Shown one piece after another: positions 26,657-38,781 of a stretch of DNA of 64,000 nucleotides (its first letter is position 1; each line of letters opens with the position of its first letter). A program made the translations under genes and the position numbers. The DNA lies in NCBI RefSeq assembly GCF_021018895.1, contig NC_079377.1, forward strand, positions 15,361,501-15,425,500, written 5' to 3'. The notes under the pieces were generated by a model. The model made no database searches. It was not told the DNA's origin and saw nothing but the letters and a program-made list of their open reading frames with translations. This DNA comes from Seriola aureovittata (Eukaryota; Chordata; Actinopteri; Carangiformes; Carangidae).

Positions 26657-28396
26657 GTAAGAAATAAACGAGTGAATGTGTAGGTTGAATTGCAGGAAAT
26701 TGGGGATGAAATCATGTTTCATGTGATTCCAGGTGTTGCATTTATGTTTTATCATAATCCCTCACTGTGACAGATTATGATTCCCGCACAGCATATTTTT
26801 ATCTTTCATATTTATTTTCACATTTACCGCAGTTACATAGAGCTATTTTGCATTATATGTTTGTACTTACAGTATGTGGGGATTATTACATGCTTAAATC
26901 TGCCATACAGTGGCCATGCTGAAGAAAAATATCAAAGAACAGAAATATTACATGCTATCTCGCTGGAACCTCACAGGCATGCTTTTCCAAAATGCTGTTA
27001 AACTGACATCAAAAGTACAGTCTACCACTTTTACATATTAAACCTGTTTGTGCCATCTGCACTGTTAGGCTGCCGATCTGGATCAAAACAAAGAAAACAG
27101 TGTGTCACAGTGTGTACAGTTTAGCTCTACTTTTATGCTTTATGCACCGTTACCTCTCTACGCTGCACTGATCCATTTGTATTCTTGGGGGCAGGTTTGC
27201 TGCAGCCTGTGATTGGTTGTTCAGTTTTACACTCCATTCGGTATCAGGCCGATTTTCAGTTGACTAGGGATATGTTGTATTTGGGTGGTATTCGTGTTCA
27301 GCTCAGCAGCTGCTTTTCTAAAGCATGTTGGGAAAGAAGCTTGTCTGACCGCTATGGCATTTAGAATTACACAATGCTTTTAAAATGTATGAACCACCCT
27401 CTGTTCCCACCTGCAGTGTAAAACTTTCACTGCTATACTGCGGTTGAATATGAACATGTCATATATGTATAGAGATCTGACTCAGCTTTCAGTCATGGTG
27501 ATTACTAAAAAGTAACCTTAGAAATATGATTCATCTCCTCCGTCAAAGCAGCATGTCAGTCCAACGATATCATAAATCTTAAAATCGTTGTGTCCAAATT
27601 TGTCACAAGGGCCTAATAATCAGAAATAGCCCATTTGTTTTAATTTAGGCAGACCACCCCCAAAAACGAGCGTGGGTGACAAAACATTAATCATAGCGAA
27701 TTCTCAGTTAATGAAGCTTCTGTGTGTTCCCACTCTCAAGGCCTCAGTGTGCAGGAAACTAGATCGTACAACATGCTGGCCAGCGACAGCCAAACTGGAA
27801 GACGGGGCTGAAAGCCTGACGTCACAGCCTCCTCCTGGCTCCGTCCCACAGCCTCCCTGATCTCGCTCCAAGAATTCAGTGTCTTTGTCTTTGTAGTCTG
27901 GATGCAATGAGTTGCACAAATGGGGATAATGGTGCATCCTTTCAGATACTCTCTCCTCGAAGGCATTCATGATGTTGCACTCTGTTGTGCTCACAAAAAG
28001 TGATGGAAGTATTGAAACTTGTTTTCCTCATACCTGTCACTGCTGCGTGAAGCAGGCATGATTGTCAGACAGTCTGGTCCAGAAAGCATCCGCTGTCAGA
28101 AATGAGCTTTCAAACACTGTTCGACCATCCGAGAAGCACTTTGTTTGAAGCATGGAGAGACCTTCGGGCTGCATTCTTTGATGGTCATGCCTCAGCTGGA
28201 ATATCATCAGGCTGGTTCATATCCAGTTTACTGACAAAAGTTTTGTATAATGATGGATGAAGAACTAACATCAAATGGGGCTCATACCTCACTCTCAATC
28301 AATTTGAGCTACCAATGAATAATCAGTGACCTACTCTACCTTCCTCTTTCCCTCCCGCAGTGTCTGTCACTCATTGACAGCAATTACAAGTACACA

Positions 28397-28398
<2 letters not shown>

Positions 28399-28434
<36 letters not shown>
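28399..28434. repeat. (AC)n microsatellite
   Basis: A 36-nt perfect AC dinucleotide run. Confidence 0.97.
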
Positions 28435-28436
<2 letters not shown>

Positions 28437-28941
28437 CTGCTCTGATGGATGTAAAGTAGAGAGCTTTCTCTCACACACACAAGGAAGAGAGCTTAACTGG
28501 CATCTTCAGGCTGACAGCCTCTTTTGGCAGAGTGTGGAGAAACCGTTTCTTTTCTCACTTGTCTCTCTTGTAGTATTGTAATGCAGATCAGGGCTCCATG
28601 ACAGGGAACATCTCTCCTCTCGTTAATGAGTCTTTATTGAGTTTAAATTATCAGAGCATTACTGGACTGACTTGTCAGATTATTTTAGCCCCGTTAACAT
28701 TCATGCACTGTCCATGTAATACACATTGCCCAGTATGTACATACTTAGATATTCACATGCAAACATATAATAAGATTTAATTAAACTTATTTTGGAAATG
28801 ATAATACTCGCTTAGGCACACTCACGCTTACTCTGCCCTAGCAGCAATCCCTCTTCTTAATGGACCAGTGTCTCTCATGCATCTTTATGTGTGTATGTGA
28901 GAGATGAAGGAGGGGAGGGGGAGGCGGAGGCTGTGTTTGTC

Positions 28942-28960
28942 TTTTTTTTTTTTTTTTTTT
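28942..28960. repeat. poly(T) tract
   Basis: Nineteen consecutive T, preceded by a G-rich stretch (gaggggagggggaggcggagg, seen from about 28909). No retroelement body is recognised next to it. Confidence 0.9.
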
Positions 28961-30532
28961 CGTCCTGAGACTTGGAGGATGGAATACAGCCACTTTCTAG
29001 AGAGAGAGGGAAGAGAGAGGAACTCTGCAGACCCCTTCCCCATCCTCTGGAGTCCTCCTTCTGTGCCTAACACTACAGCTTTTGTGTCCGTAATTTGATG
29101 TGCTGTGTTTTTGTTTGTTCAATTCCCCTGATGCATCCTTAGCTCCAGTGCCACGACTATGCGTTTTTGAATGCCGCCAGAAGAAAAATTGTCCTTGACA
29201 CTGCACATATTCTTTTACCTAAACTGCAGTGTTGGAATGATTTTGTGCTGTACATATTTATGCTGTACATTGCATAGGTGTATCTGTGACAAATTAGCTT
29301 GTACTCAGTGTGTGTTTATCTTTTTAAAGGGACAGGATGAATATTTCAAAATTTGCACAAAAAGACCAGTTAACCGGCAAATTTACTATTAAAACAGCCA
29401 ATTCTCTTCCTCTTTTCCCCTGTTTCTTTCTCATAGTGTTTCTGCATGAAACATGTAACTTCATGAAAACTCTTGCTGCTTGATTATTACCTGCCCTTCA
29501 AAATATTATTCCCAATAATGGTCAGAATGGTTGTTTTGTTAAACTTTCAGAGCCATTTATTGGTGGTATTGTCATGCAATGAGTTGTGAAGAAAACAAAC
29601 TCAATAACAAATGATGCAAGGTAGATCTAACCTAAAATAATGGCTTAGAAGGCAATTTTTTTATTATTTCACAAAGCCATATTTCACTCAGTGTTATTAC
29701 TAATTGGTTGGTAAACAGAATGCAAAATAGCTCAGTTGTTATATTGGGGGCAGTGAGAAGTTATCAGCATACTTCAAACTCAGTGTTTCTTGAATTGAAT
29801 CAGAATATTTTCTGTAACAAAAACCAAATTAACCTCCTGATCATTGACTCAAAGTTCTCAACTTCATCAAAATGGCTTCTCATATAGTTTTATTAGAAAG
29901 TGTTGAGTTAGGACTAAAGGAATATGTTCCTGTTTACAGCATGTAATTTCAAATATTCTTAAGTAGTTATTGCAGTGCTGAAAATTATTGCTGAATAAAG
30001 AGAGGGTCCAAATTGGTCAAAACAACCGTACTCAGATGAAAAAAAAAATGTATTTATGATAAAATTGGTCATAGCTAGCCACAGTATCTTGTTTGAAAAA
30101 GCTTTGTTGACAAACTGTGATACTTTCAGTGATGACTAACTCAAGATGTTCTGGGTAATGATTTCAAGCTCTCTTTTGAAGTTGTGGACCAGCTGATGGC
30201 CATGAAAAAATTATATTGACATGACAATTTGGAGGCTAAACTGTGGAACATTTGATCAATGCCAATTCGGATGACTTCAGAGATGTGTTTATTCGACAGT
30301 TAGTGGCGTGATGATATAAACTTTATGGACTTGTGTGTCCCAATTCTTATTTTGAAGGTGCAGCCATCCTGGTTTTATCACATTCTTGAATATGTGTGTT
30401 TGTTTTACATGAAATGACAAAGGTGGTGTAGGTTTCATACTATTGTAGGTACATGCTAAATTTGTATTTATGGCTAAAGAATGACTTCCTTACTTAAATG
30501 CATTCAAATCTTGTGCCATTTGCTTTTTGCAG

Positions 30533-30660
30533 CAAACACAGCCAAGGTGTTTATTGAGGTGCACGATGAGAATGACCACCCTCCCGTCTTCTCCAGGAAG
30601 CTCTACATAGGCGGCGTGACAGAGGACACCAAGATCTTCAGCTCTGTGCTCAAGATAGTG
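30533..30660 (+). CDS. pcdh15: pcdh15 exon: EC10-EC11 linker and start of EC11
   Basis: Acceptor tttgcag ends at 30532 and donor gtaaga begins at 30661. Two bases finish a Thr codon, followed by 42 full codons. The peptide [19 protein letters not shown] contains DENDH, a nearly canonical DXNDN calcium linker. [13 protein letters not shown] and SSVLKIV follow and begin EC11. So EC10-EC11 keeps a calcium-type linker, in contrast to EC9-EC10. The match to mammalian PCDH15 is close throughout. Confidence 0.97.
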
Positions 30661-32129
30661 GTAAGAAAACATCAGCTCTGCTCTTTTTTCTTTTCTTTTT
30701 TTTTTTTGTTGGTTTTTGTATCGGCATACATGGAGACATGCTGAAACTAAAGTGCCTGATTCTGCTCCCACTTCTTCAACACCCTGCAGCCGTGGTGGGA
30801 GAATTCATCCGATATGCTCTCTGCGGCACAGTTTCATCTCCTCCCCTATCGCTCGCTACATCTTTTCCTCAATTTCGCTCTGCCCACTGTCTGCTTTGTC
30901 CACGAGCAGGTGGGATCAGAGTGAGCTGATCGGTGTAATCCCAGTATGTTCACAGAAGCATGGCTGGACATCCTGTCTGATTATCAGCCTGCTCTGCCAA
31001 CAAGGTTTCACTCGTCATAATGTGTACTACACCTTATGTCTATTTTCTGTGTGCGTGGGTGGGTGTTAGTGTATACTTAGGCTTGTGTTTGTGTACAGAG
31101 CCCTTGCGAACCATTGCCTGCAAATGATAGCTTTCACAATTTCGTTGTCTTGGGTTCATGTTTCTAGTTTTCTGTCACGGTGTCTCATTTGTAATTGAAG
31201 TATACAAATATGTCAGGCTATGTCAGGGTGTCATTTCCACTGGGAATGGATGAATTATCTCATGCCTACTCTTCAAAATACCGTTTTTATCTCTCATTTT
31301 TTTCAGGTTGATTTTGGTACTGAGTTCTCCCTGAATGTTGTTCTCCTATATTCCAGCCTCCATCCAAAGTCCAGATGAGAGATCTAAACTGATAGATCAT
31401 TATTATGATCCTGGCCAGAAATTCACTTTAACAATTGTCATGAGTTTCCATTTTTGCTAAATTATGTATTTCATCTGGTTACAATTCATCATTCAATAGT
31501 GATAGATTGCAAGGTCCATGATTTATAATCATAAGCTAACGAGCTAATAGTAGTTGGGTTTAAGTGCTTCACATCAAAGCTATATGTTTTTCCCCAACCA
31601 AAGCCTGTGTCATGAACAATTTGAGACTAGTGCTTTAAGGCTGAATAACTTCAATGCGTACCATGGTCAACACACACAAGTGAAAATTCAGTTGGATTTT
31701 TCCACCTCAGTGACGGCAGCAGTGTCAGAGAACACAACATATACTCCACATCAGCCTCCACCATGACTTACTGACTTAGGATAACCAAGACTAAGCTGTA
31801 TCTTTGACATGATGCTATCAGTGCCAATAATCACAACTCCTATTTTGTTGCAAATTATCTGAAAGAAATTCTAATCCTTATTAGGAGATAATCAGCCTTG
31901 TAGGACAGCTACCCTGTACCCTGAACCTGATTTTCAGCTCAGTATCATCTACTGTACTTAACAACAAAAAGAAAGAATCTGTCCAAGAAAAAACATAAAT
32001 GCCTGTGGTTGTTCCTCTTGTTGCCTGTAAACTGTGTTGTGATCACTACACAGAACAGACCAGCAACATAGTTATAGTCTATTTATAGTTTTATCGACGC
32101 CCAACAATATTTTGAAGGTGAAAGGAAAT

Positions 32130-32700
32130 ATCATTGGGAGGAACAGTAGCCAGTTTAGATTAAACTGGGACCTGACCAGAAACAAGGGAGCTGTTTACAA
32201 TATAATGCACACTGGACACACTCTGTCTGGAACATGTTGAGGAAAAGAAGTAGGTGTAATATCTGGTGGGCAAGTTAAGGAGTACAAAGGTCACGGAGGA
32301 AGATTCATAAAAGATATTTCAGACTGTCCGGCAGGAAAATCAGCCAAAGAATTATCAAATGATTTGAAGGAGGAAGCTGATCGTATATCCCTCTCCTTAT
32401 TAACAAAATAGGCCAGAAATGTGTTGCTGTCTAAAAGTAAAAAGATGGGAATATCAGGGGAAACCGAGGATTGAATTCATTTTATTGATGGTTTCAAATA
32501 AAACTCTGGGGTTGCTTTTATTGCCGGAAATGAGCTTATCCTTAATCTTTATATTATAACTCATAAAAGCTCTTTTAGGACACAGACAACTTCTCCTCAA
32601 GGACTTGGTAATGCTGTGTGAATCATTCTTTATTGCTTTTGACAACTTTAAACCTCGGCTTAGCGCATATATATATATATATATATATATATGCATCAGA
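32130..32700 (-). mobile_element. LINE reverse-transcriptase region remnant, antisense and frameshifted
   Basis: Read on the minus strand, three pieces in different frames fit the linker and N-terminal RT region of L2/Rex-like LINEs. They are KLISGNKSNPRVLFETINKM (pattern NPR.LF.TI.K), then DSNTFLAYFVNKERDIRS (pattern FL.FFV.KV.DIR), then IVNSSLVSGQVP followed by SKLATVPP (pattern IVNSSL.SG.VP..FK.A.V.P). The order is right but stops and at least one frameshift separate them, and the rest of the RT is absent. It is an old inactive copy. Confidence 0.7.
32667..32692. repeat. (AT)n microsatellite
   Basis: Thirteen AT dinucleotides, located at the 5' end (minus-strand sense) of the LINE remnant. 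Confidence 0.97.
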
Positions 32701-34059
32701 TGACTACGTGAAGAGATGCAGACAGTAAAATAATCTATAACGGCAATAATATTCTCTGCAGAAAATGTCGAACAGGTCAGTGTAAGCGTTATTTGAACAC
32801 TAACTCAACAACATCATTACATGTCAAATAAATGTAGATATAAGACATTAAATTATTGTTACAAATGCACTTCAGATCATAGGAGGCCATTCTGGGCACA
32901 GACTGAAAGAAATCATCAGCCTATTTGAAATGTGTATGTCTACTATAAAACAAAGGTATATAAGTGTACATGTGACATGCAGGGTTATGCTATATTATAC
33001 CTTATATCCAGCCCCTGTGGTTTCTTTAGAGCTGCGTCATTCATTAAATCCCTTCGTTAAAATTAAAGCTCAGTTGAAAATCAGCTTTAATAACCTAAGC
33101 CTTATTTTCACAATTAGTTAGAGCCTCAATGTATAATTCAAACGGGAAGCTCCATCCCTAAAATTTAAATTTGCTCCCATTGATAGGCAGGTCTTTTGAC
33201 ACAAACACTAACATTTGAGAACTAATAAAGAGGTGTCATTAATATTTCCTAGTATTTATTTTCATTAGTAAATTTCTATGAAACTCCAGCCAATGTTTAG
33301 TGTTTAAAGCTGTTGTGTTAGAGGGTGCTGCGATGACACTGGAAATTACAGGCTGGAAATTCACCACTCAAAATTAATTAAACAGTAATTTGCTTAATTT
33401 TGTATGCTTGAGGCATACAAAAACTCACCTCTGCATAACAAGGTAATATTGGAGTGTGAGGGACAACAAATAAAATTTAAAAAAAGCATGAATATATTAG
33501 CAAATTAAAAATTAATTTAAGCAGAAATGATTCCAGAGTGAATGAAACAGGATTAGTTTATTCGCCCAAGTTGTTACAATTTTTATACCTGAAAATAATG
33601 GCTGAATAACCATGTCCATTGCCTAAGTCCTCTAAATATATAAAAACCATTTTGTGTAGGCTCAGATGTCAAACTGAAATAACATGAATCGATTCAACAC
33701 TGCAGGGGCTTAAACCACCCAACCAATTTGGAATCCCCTTTCTGTCTTTCCTTTAACTTGGAATAGACACCAAAGTGCTGAATTATGGGTCAAGTGCTAT
33801 CTATAATTTCCCCAAGGCCAAGGCTTCTTTGGAGTGTGGCTAGTGTGAAGCGTTTGTACTTGTCTTAATTACTAATGAAGCTGAGTGCCCCTGTTCTCTG
33901 GAGATAATCATTAGAGATATCTTTTACATTTGGCACATTCTGACATTTTGGGCACTGTGCTATTTCCCCTTAGTCAGAAATAAGAAAAGTCACTTAATAT
34001 AGTCACAAGCAGTAGCATTTGTGTAGAAGTGTGTAGCGTTAACGCTATATTTAATGATT

Positions 34060-35340
34060 TACTCTCGTTGAAATGGGGCACCAGTCCTCTAGGAGGACAA
34101 CAATGAATTACTTCATTGCCAAATTTATCAATCTCATATCGGAAGCCATGACTTCTCGATTCAATGGATCTCCAGTCTCTACGTCAAAAGAATACAACAG
34201 GACAACAACTGGGTGTAAATAAATGAGTTTATTTAACTAAACTACTATGTACAGAGTAAATGCAAGGTGTAATAATCATAAAGATGAAAATAATAATGAA
34301 TGAGCAGTGTGATGAGTTGGCAATGGTGGGAGAGAATATGTTATGGCTATACACTATGGCTATACAGCTAATGATGCTACATCTAAGAATTAGGTTTGAT
34401 GATTAAATATTGCTATATTTCGACATCAACCCAGTCATGAGCAGAGTGTTAAGACCGGCCTACTGTGAGTTGCGCTGTAGCTGGAGACCCTCGGCTGGAA
34501 CCCAGGTGGCTGTGGTTGCCGTGGTAACCCTGGAGACGCGGGGTCTAGGTGGATTCTCCTGGAGGCCGTGTCCCGTTATCACGATGACGGATTCTGCCGG
34601 TGTCTCAGCGGTTTAGCTCTCGTAGAGTTTGCCAGGAGACTTTCTGTCTTGGGAACTCTTGATTTCTGCTCGGCTTCTCTGCAGGCGGTCGTGCAGATGT
34701 CATCTGCTGGCGTCTCTTGCGGGTTGATGCGAAATAAACTCTAATGCTCTTCACTTTGGTTGGATAACTTTAGAGGAGACTGGCGTTGACCAGATGACTC
34801 TAAAGTTGTCAAAATCTTCAAAAAGGAAAACTTGATGATGATTAAAAGTTACAAAATTACTCTGAGGCACTTCTGTTGCTTTGGTTCAGTTGGTCTTGAC
34901 TTGGCTTATAAAAATAAAAGATCGCGCATGTAGACAAAAATCATGTTACTTGTAGCTTGTGGCAAAGAAAAATAAAAGACGCGAAAAGTGCAAAATGACT
35001 AAGAGCCATGAGTTTGTGGCGAGCAGCTTAGAGCTAAGAGTTTACATGGCTACAGAGCCGGGCTTTGAGCCGGGACTCTGAGCTTTGAGCAAAGTTCTCA
35101 GCTTCTAGTTTCTGCATCGTTTCTCGCTTCTCGCATCTTCTTGTCGTCCTGATTTAGGCTTAGGCCTGGTTTTGGCTTCTGAACAGGCTTAGAAAATAGG
35201 CTTAGAAAAAAGGGGCTTGTGTGAATTGTTCACGACTGTTTTATCCCCTGGGGCTGGCGCATGTTTCAGGGGCGTCACCCATCTTCTCCTGTGTTTCAAC
35301 TTGGAGAAGAGAGTAATTTTCCACTGAACTTTAGAATAGT
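34060..35340 (-). repeat. possible LTR-like or other inserted element
   Basis: The block stands out from its AT-rich surroundings: GC-rich, CpG-containing sequence between about 34430 and 35290 with short local repeats (gagccggg twice near 35056-35080, ggcttagaaaa twice near 35188-35212). On the minus strand it has TATA-like words (tataagcc near 34905) and then an aataaa word near 34220, in the order expected of an LTR. No matching second copy, clear TG...CA ends, target duplication or coding remnant was found. A solo LTR is a guess and the limits are approximate. Confidence 0.3.
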
Positions 35341-35885
35341 TTAAATCTACAGTTTACTTATAAACTTGCACATCCTTCTTCCACCATGACCAAAGAAAAC
35401 ATTAAATGAAATAACATAAAACTACTTGCACTAATAATAGCAGAGAGGAGTAATAGGAGTGTTGATTTCATATTAATTATGATACAAGTGGTTAATTGAT
35501 CAAACAACAATATAAACATTTCCCAAAGCTAATAATCTATACATATGGATTACACAGCAGTTCTTTGACTGTAATAATAATAATATGCACATTCTGGATG
35601 TCATGTAGTGTGTTACCTTGTGTGAAGGATGCTGACAGTATGGTCACATGAAGGACCTTGTCTTAAAATCTACATGTTACATTTCAAACATTCTATGGGA
35701 TAGAAGTTCGGGATTAAACTATTACATAGGAACATCTCATGAGTTAGAGAATAGTTAGATATTTAATTTTACATGCATCCTTTGATCTGTGTCTGTGAAG
35801 AGTGTTCTGCTTGTCACTACCCAGGATTGGAATGTGGGTTGTAGTTTATGACTCTTATCTAGAGAGGGACAGAGGAAGGGAGGTT

Positions 35886-35886
<1 letters not shown>

Positions 35887-35926
<40 letters not shown>

Positions 35927-35936
35927 GTGTGTGTGT
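35887..35936. repeat. (GT)n microsatellite
   Basis: A 50-nt GT run with one gc interruption. Open frames on both strands across it are artefacts. Confidence 0.97.
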
Positions 35937-38565
35937 TCATGCATGGCACAGACAGGCCAGGATTCACACCTTAGTGTTAATCAGTCCTTTTTGTTGTTAC
36001 TTGTCCTATACAAGAAACAATCAAATATCACTTCTCCAGTTATCTGGTGTCCATTGGTTGATCCTCTGGAGCTGACCCTTTGATCTTTGGTCTGGTTCTG
36101 TGTCGTTCGGCCATGCTAACAGCATGGTCTGTTTGTGGAAGAGGGGTCCTTTGTCTCTGTTTCCTATCAATCTGATAGTTTGATGGTGGAAAGAGTCGCA
36201 AAGTGTCGTTTGTGAGTCCGCAACTCTGCATGTCCTTATAATGAACTTCCTTAATGGCTTGTGACTGATGCCAGGCCAGTATGTACGCTACAAGTGTCAG
36301 TGACAGGTTTGGTTTATTTCCTTCTAAAGTCTAATTTCAGTGGTGTGGAAAGGTTTAATGAAAAAAATATTTCATTAACAATGTTTAAGTGTGCTGTTCA
36401 GAAGAACAGTCTGATTACATGATTACACCCTGCACCACGTGGCACTCACTCCACCCTGTTTTTTCATCAGTAAGTAATAGGATTCATTGGTAGCCAAATA
36501 ACTGCCACTCTTTCTCGACTCCCTCCTTCACTGCTTCTGCCTCTTATCTTAAACATTGTGAAAAGCTTTTTGACCATTTAGGAGATGCCTTAAGCTTTCA
36601 AAGCTCTTTCATAAAGTCATTCTTTGGTGTTATGAAGTGTTTTTAATGTAAACCATCAGGATCCATACATGTCCGCTTGTTGCCTTGTGGCAGGTTGCAA
36701 ACCAACCTCACTCAGTGACACTTTTTCCCCCAGTTTCCATAGCTGCTTTCAAAACATTTGCCCTACATTCAGTATATGATCCTCTTATATGTATTTAGGA
36801 AAACTGTCTTTACCCGATGAGGATATCTCACTCTGGTGATTTATACAGCCCTTTCATTGAGAATTTGCAGCGCCCCCCCACTGCCAATAGTTGGAGAAAA
36901 AAAAATAGATTGCTCCTATTAATCAGTGTCACTCGCCACAGACAAGCACTCTGAAACTGATGCCTGAGAGTGAGATCAGTGGCCATTCGCAACTTGTGCC
37001 TCAGAGGTCAATGGGAGAAAAAAAGGTTTTGCCTAAAGTGTTCTGACAAGCTTCATGCGGTTTATGATCCTCATAAATTATGTTGTTTTTGAAGATGAAA
37101 TCATTTTTATTTATTTGTCCCAAAATCAACAATAAATTGAAGCCATTGCTAAAATTTTCAATTCAAAGCACCTAAAATCAATATTGATATAAGCACAATG
37201 TATCAGATGATGATGTCTAATATTGAAGACGTCACTCATAGTGGCGAACTGACAGAGAGTTATCACACTGCAGCTCCCCTTGGCTTTGTAGAAATTTAAA
37301 TTGACTTTCACCCCTTTTTTTTAGTTGTCTGGCCGACAACTTTGGTTTTAGTTACTAGTTCAGCACCAGTTGGCAGACAGACACTGTTAGCATCGAGCTG
37401 GTGAACATAGTGGAGCAAGATCCAGTTATCCAGCTAAAAGAGAGTTAATAAAACATGACTCCAAATGAATGATAATATTGCTCCATATCTAATGGAGGAG
37501 CAAATAGGCAAAAATTGCTAACAAGTATTCTATATCGGCTTAATATTGGCTCACAACTTGGTTCTATCCTATTCTATATTCTATCCCCAAGTTGTCAAAC
37601 AAAAATAGTTACTGCAGGTTTAAAGACACAAAGCAATTTAAATATAAAGTTGGGAAATCTTGCCTCCTCTTTAGCCTTTTACAGTTGGTAACAATGGGTA
37701 AAGCTGCAGCAGCAAGAAAGATCATTTATGAGCCTCCAGCTGGTGCTCTCTTCCCTCTTGTCAGCTACTTTAACAGAACACCTGCATGTGAAAAAAAATT
37801 ATAAGCAAATATCTCCACCAGCAGGAAGGACAAAATGTTAAAGCTCCACTCTTTCACCTCTTGTATTGGTTTGCTGTGATGAGTGAATAATAAATAGAAA
37901 TATGCTCAATCAGTGTTTCCCCCTCCAGGCAGCTGTAGTTATTGTAATGGTTATGGTTATATGGTTAATGGTTATAACATTATAATGGTTGTAAATCAGT
38001 TGCTCTGACATAACATAACTTAACACTATGGGAACAAATCATGGATGCATGAAAGGAAATGCTTCCCCCAAGAAAAAAGAAGTGCTCTGATGGTCTGTTA
38101 TGAGAGAATTGAATCATTTTGATTCGTCATATGTCTGCAGAATAATTGTGTGATGAGTAACACCAAGGTTGATGCACCATAGGAGCAAATCGACACTAAA
38201 TCACACAAGAAAGATAACCCCACCGCTGTGATTTCTTTTTAGTCTTTCAAGCATATTGCTCTGCCAGGCCAATTGACTGATGTCACAGCAGGTGTTTCCC
38301 ATCCACTGTCAAAGGCAAATTATGTACTGTCGTATTGCCGATTGGGAACTGGCCAAAAGTGCAATATGCTTGGAACCAAACAGCCACCATCGTGATGAAG
38401 AGCAGAAGCAGTGGTTGGTGCATGCTGGCTCTGAAATGTCTCAGGAAGTCCACTTTTTTTCCATTATGGTCTGAATAACTAGTTTCACTTTTTCTTATTG
38501 CTTTCAGCACACAACACTGATGTTTTCCTGGTGTTTTATGTGTGTGTGGTACATGTGTGTTATAG

Positions 38566-38781
38566 GCCACTGACAAGGACACCGGAAATTACAGTGCCAT
38601 GGCATACCGTCTAATTATCCCTCCCACACCAGAGGGCCAGGACAGCTTCGTCATCGAGACCTACACAGGTATCATCAAATCGGCCATGATGTTTCGAAAC
38701 ATGCGCAGGTCCTACTTCAAGTTTGAAGTTATTGCCACGGACGACTACGGAAAAGGTCTCAGCAGCAGTGCCGAAGTGGTG
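38566..38781 (+). CDS. pcdh15: pcdh15 exon: main part of EC11
   Basis: Acceptor tatag ends at 38565 and donor gtgagt begins at 38782, giving 72 codons in phase 0. The peptide opens [20 protein letters not shown], a D-x-D-x-G-N...Y cadherin motif. It continues with [20 protein letters not shown] and [24 protein letters not shown], which includes the DDXG motif. The match to vertebrate PCDH15 EC11 is near-complete. Because gtg is repeated at the 3' end, the donor was chosen as the one with full gtgagt. Confidence 0.97.

Larger units (their letters stand above)
26657..30532. other. pcdh15 intron (end of EC10)
   Basis: A 3.9-kb intron with donor gtaag and acceptor tttttgcag. It holds an AC microsatellite (28399-28434) and a 19-nt poly-T tract (28942-28960). 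No coding feature is recognised. Confidence 0.83.
30661..38565. other. pcdh15 intron (within EC11)
   Basis: A 7.9-kb intron with donor gtaaga and acceptor gttatag. It contains a broken antisense LINE piece (about 32130-32700), an AT microsatellite (32667-32692), a compositionally distinct LTR-like block (about 34060-35340) and a GT microsatellite (35887-35936). Sequence near 37310-37700 may be another old teleost repeat, but I cannot support a family. Confidence 0.8.
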
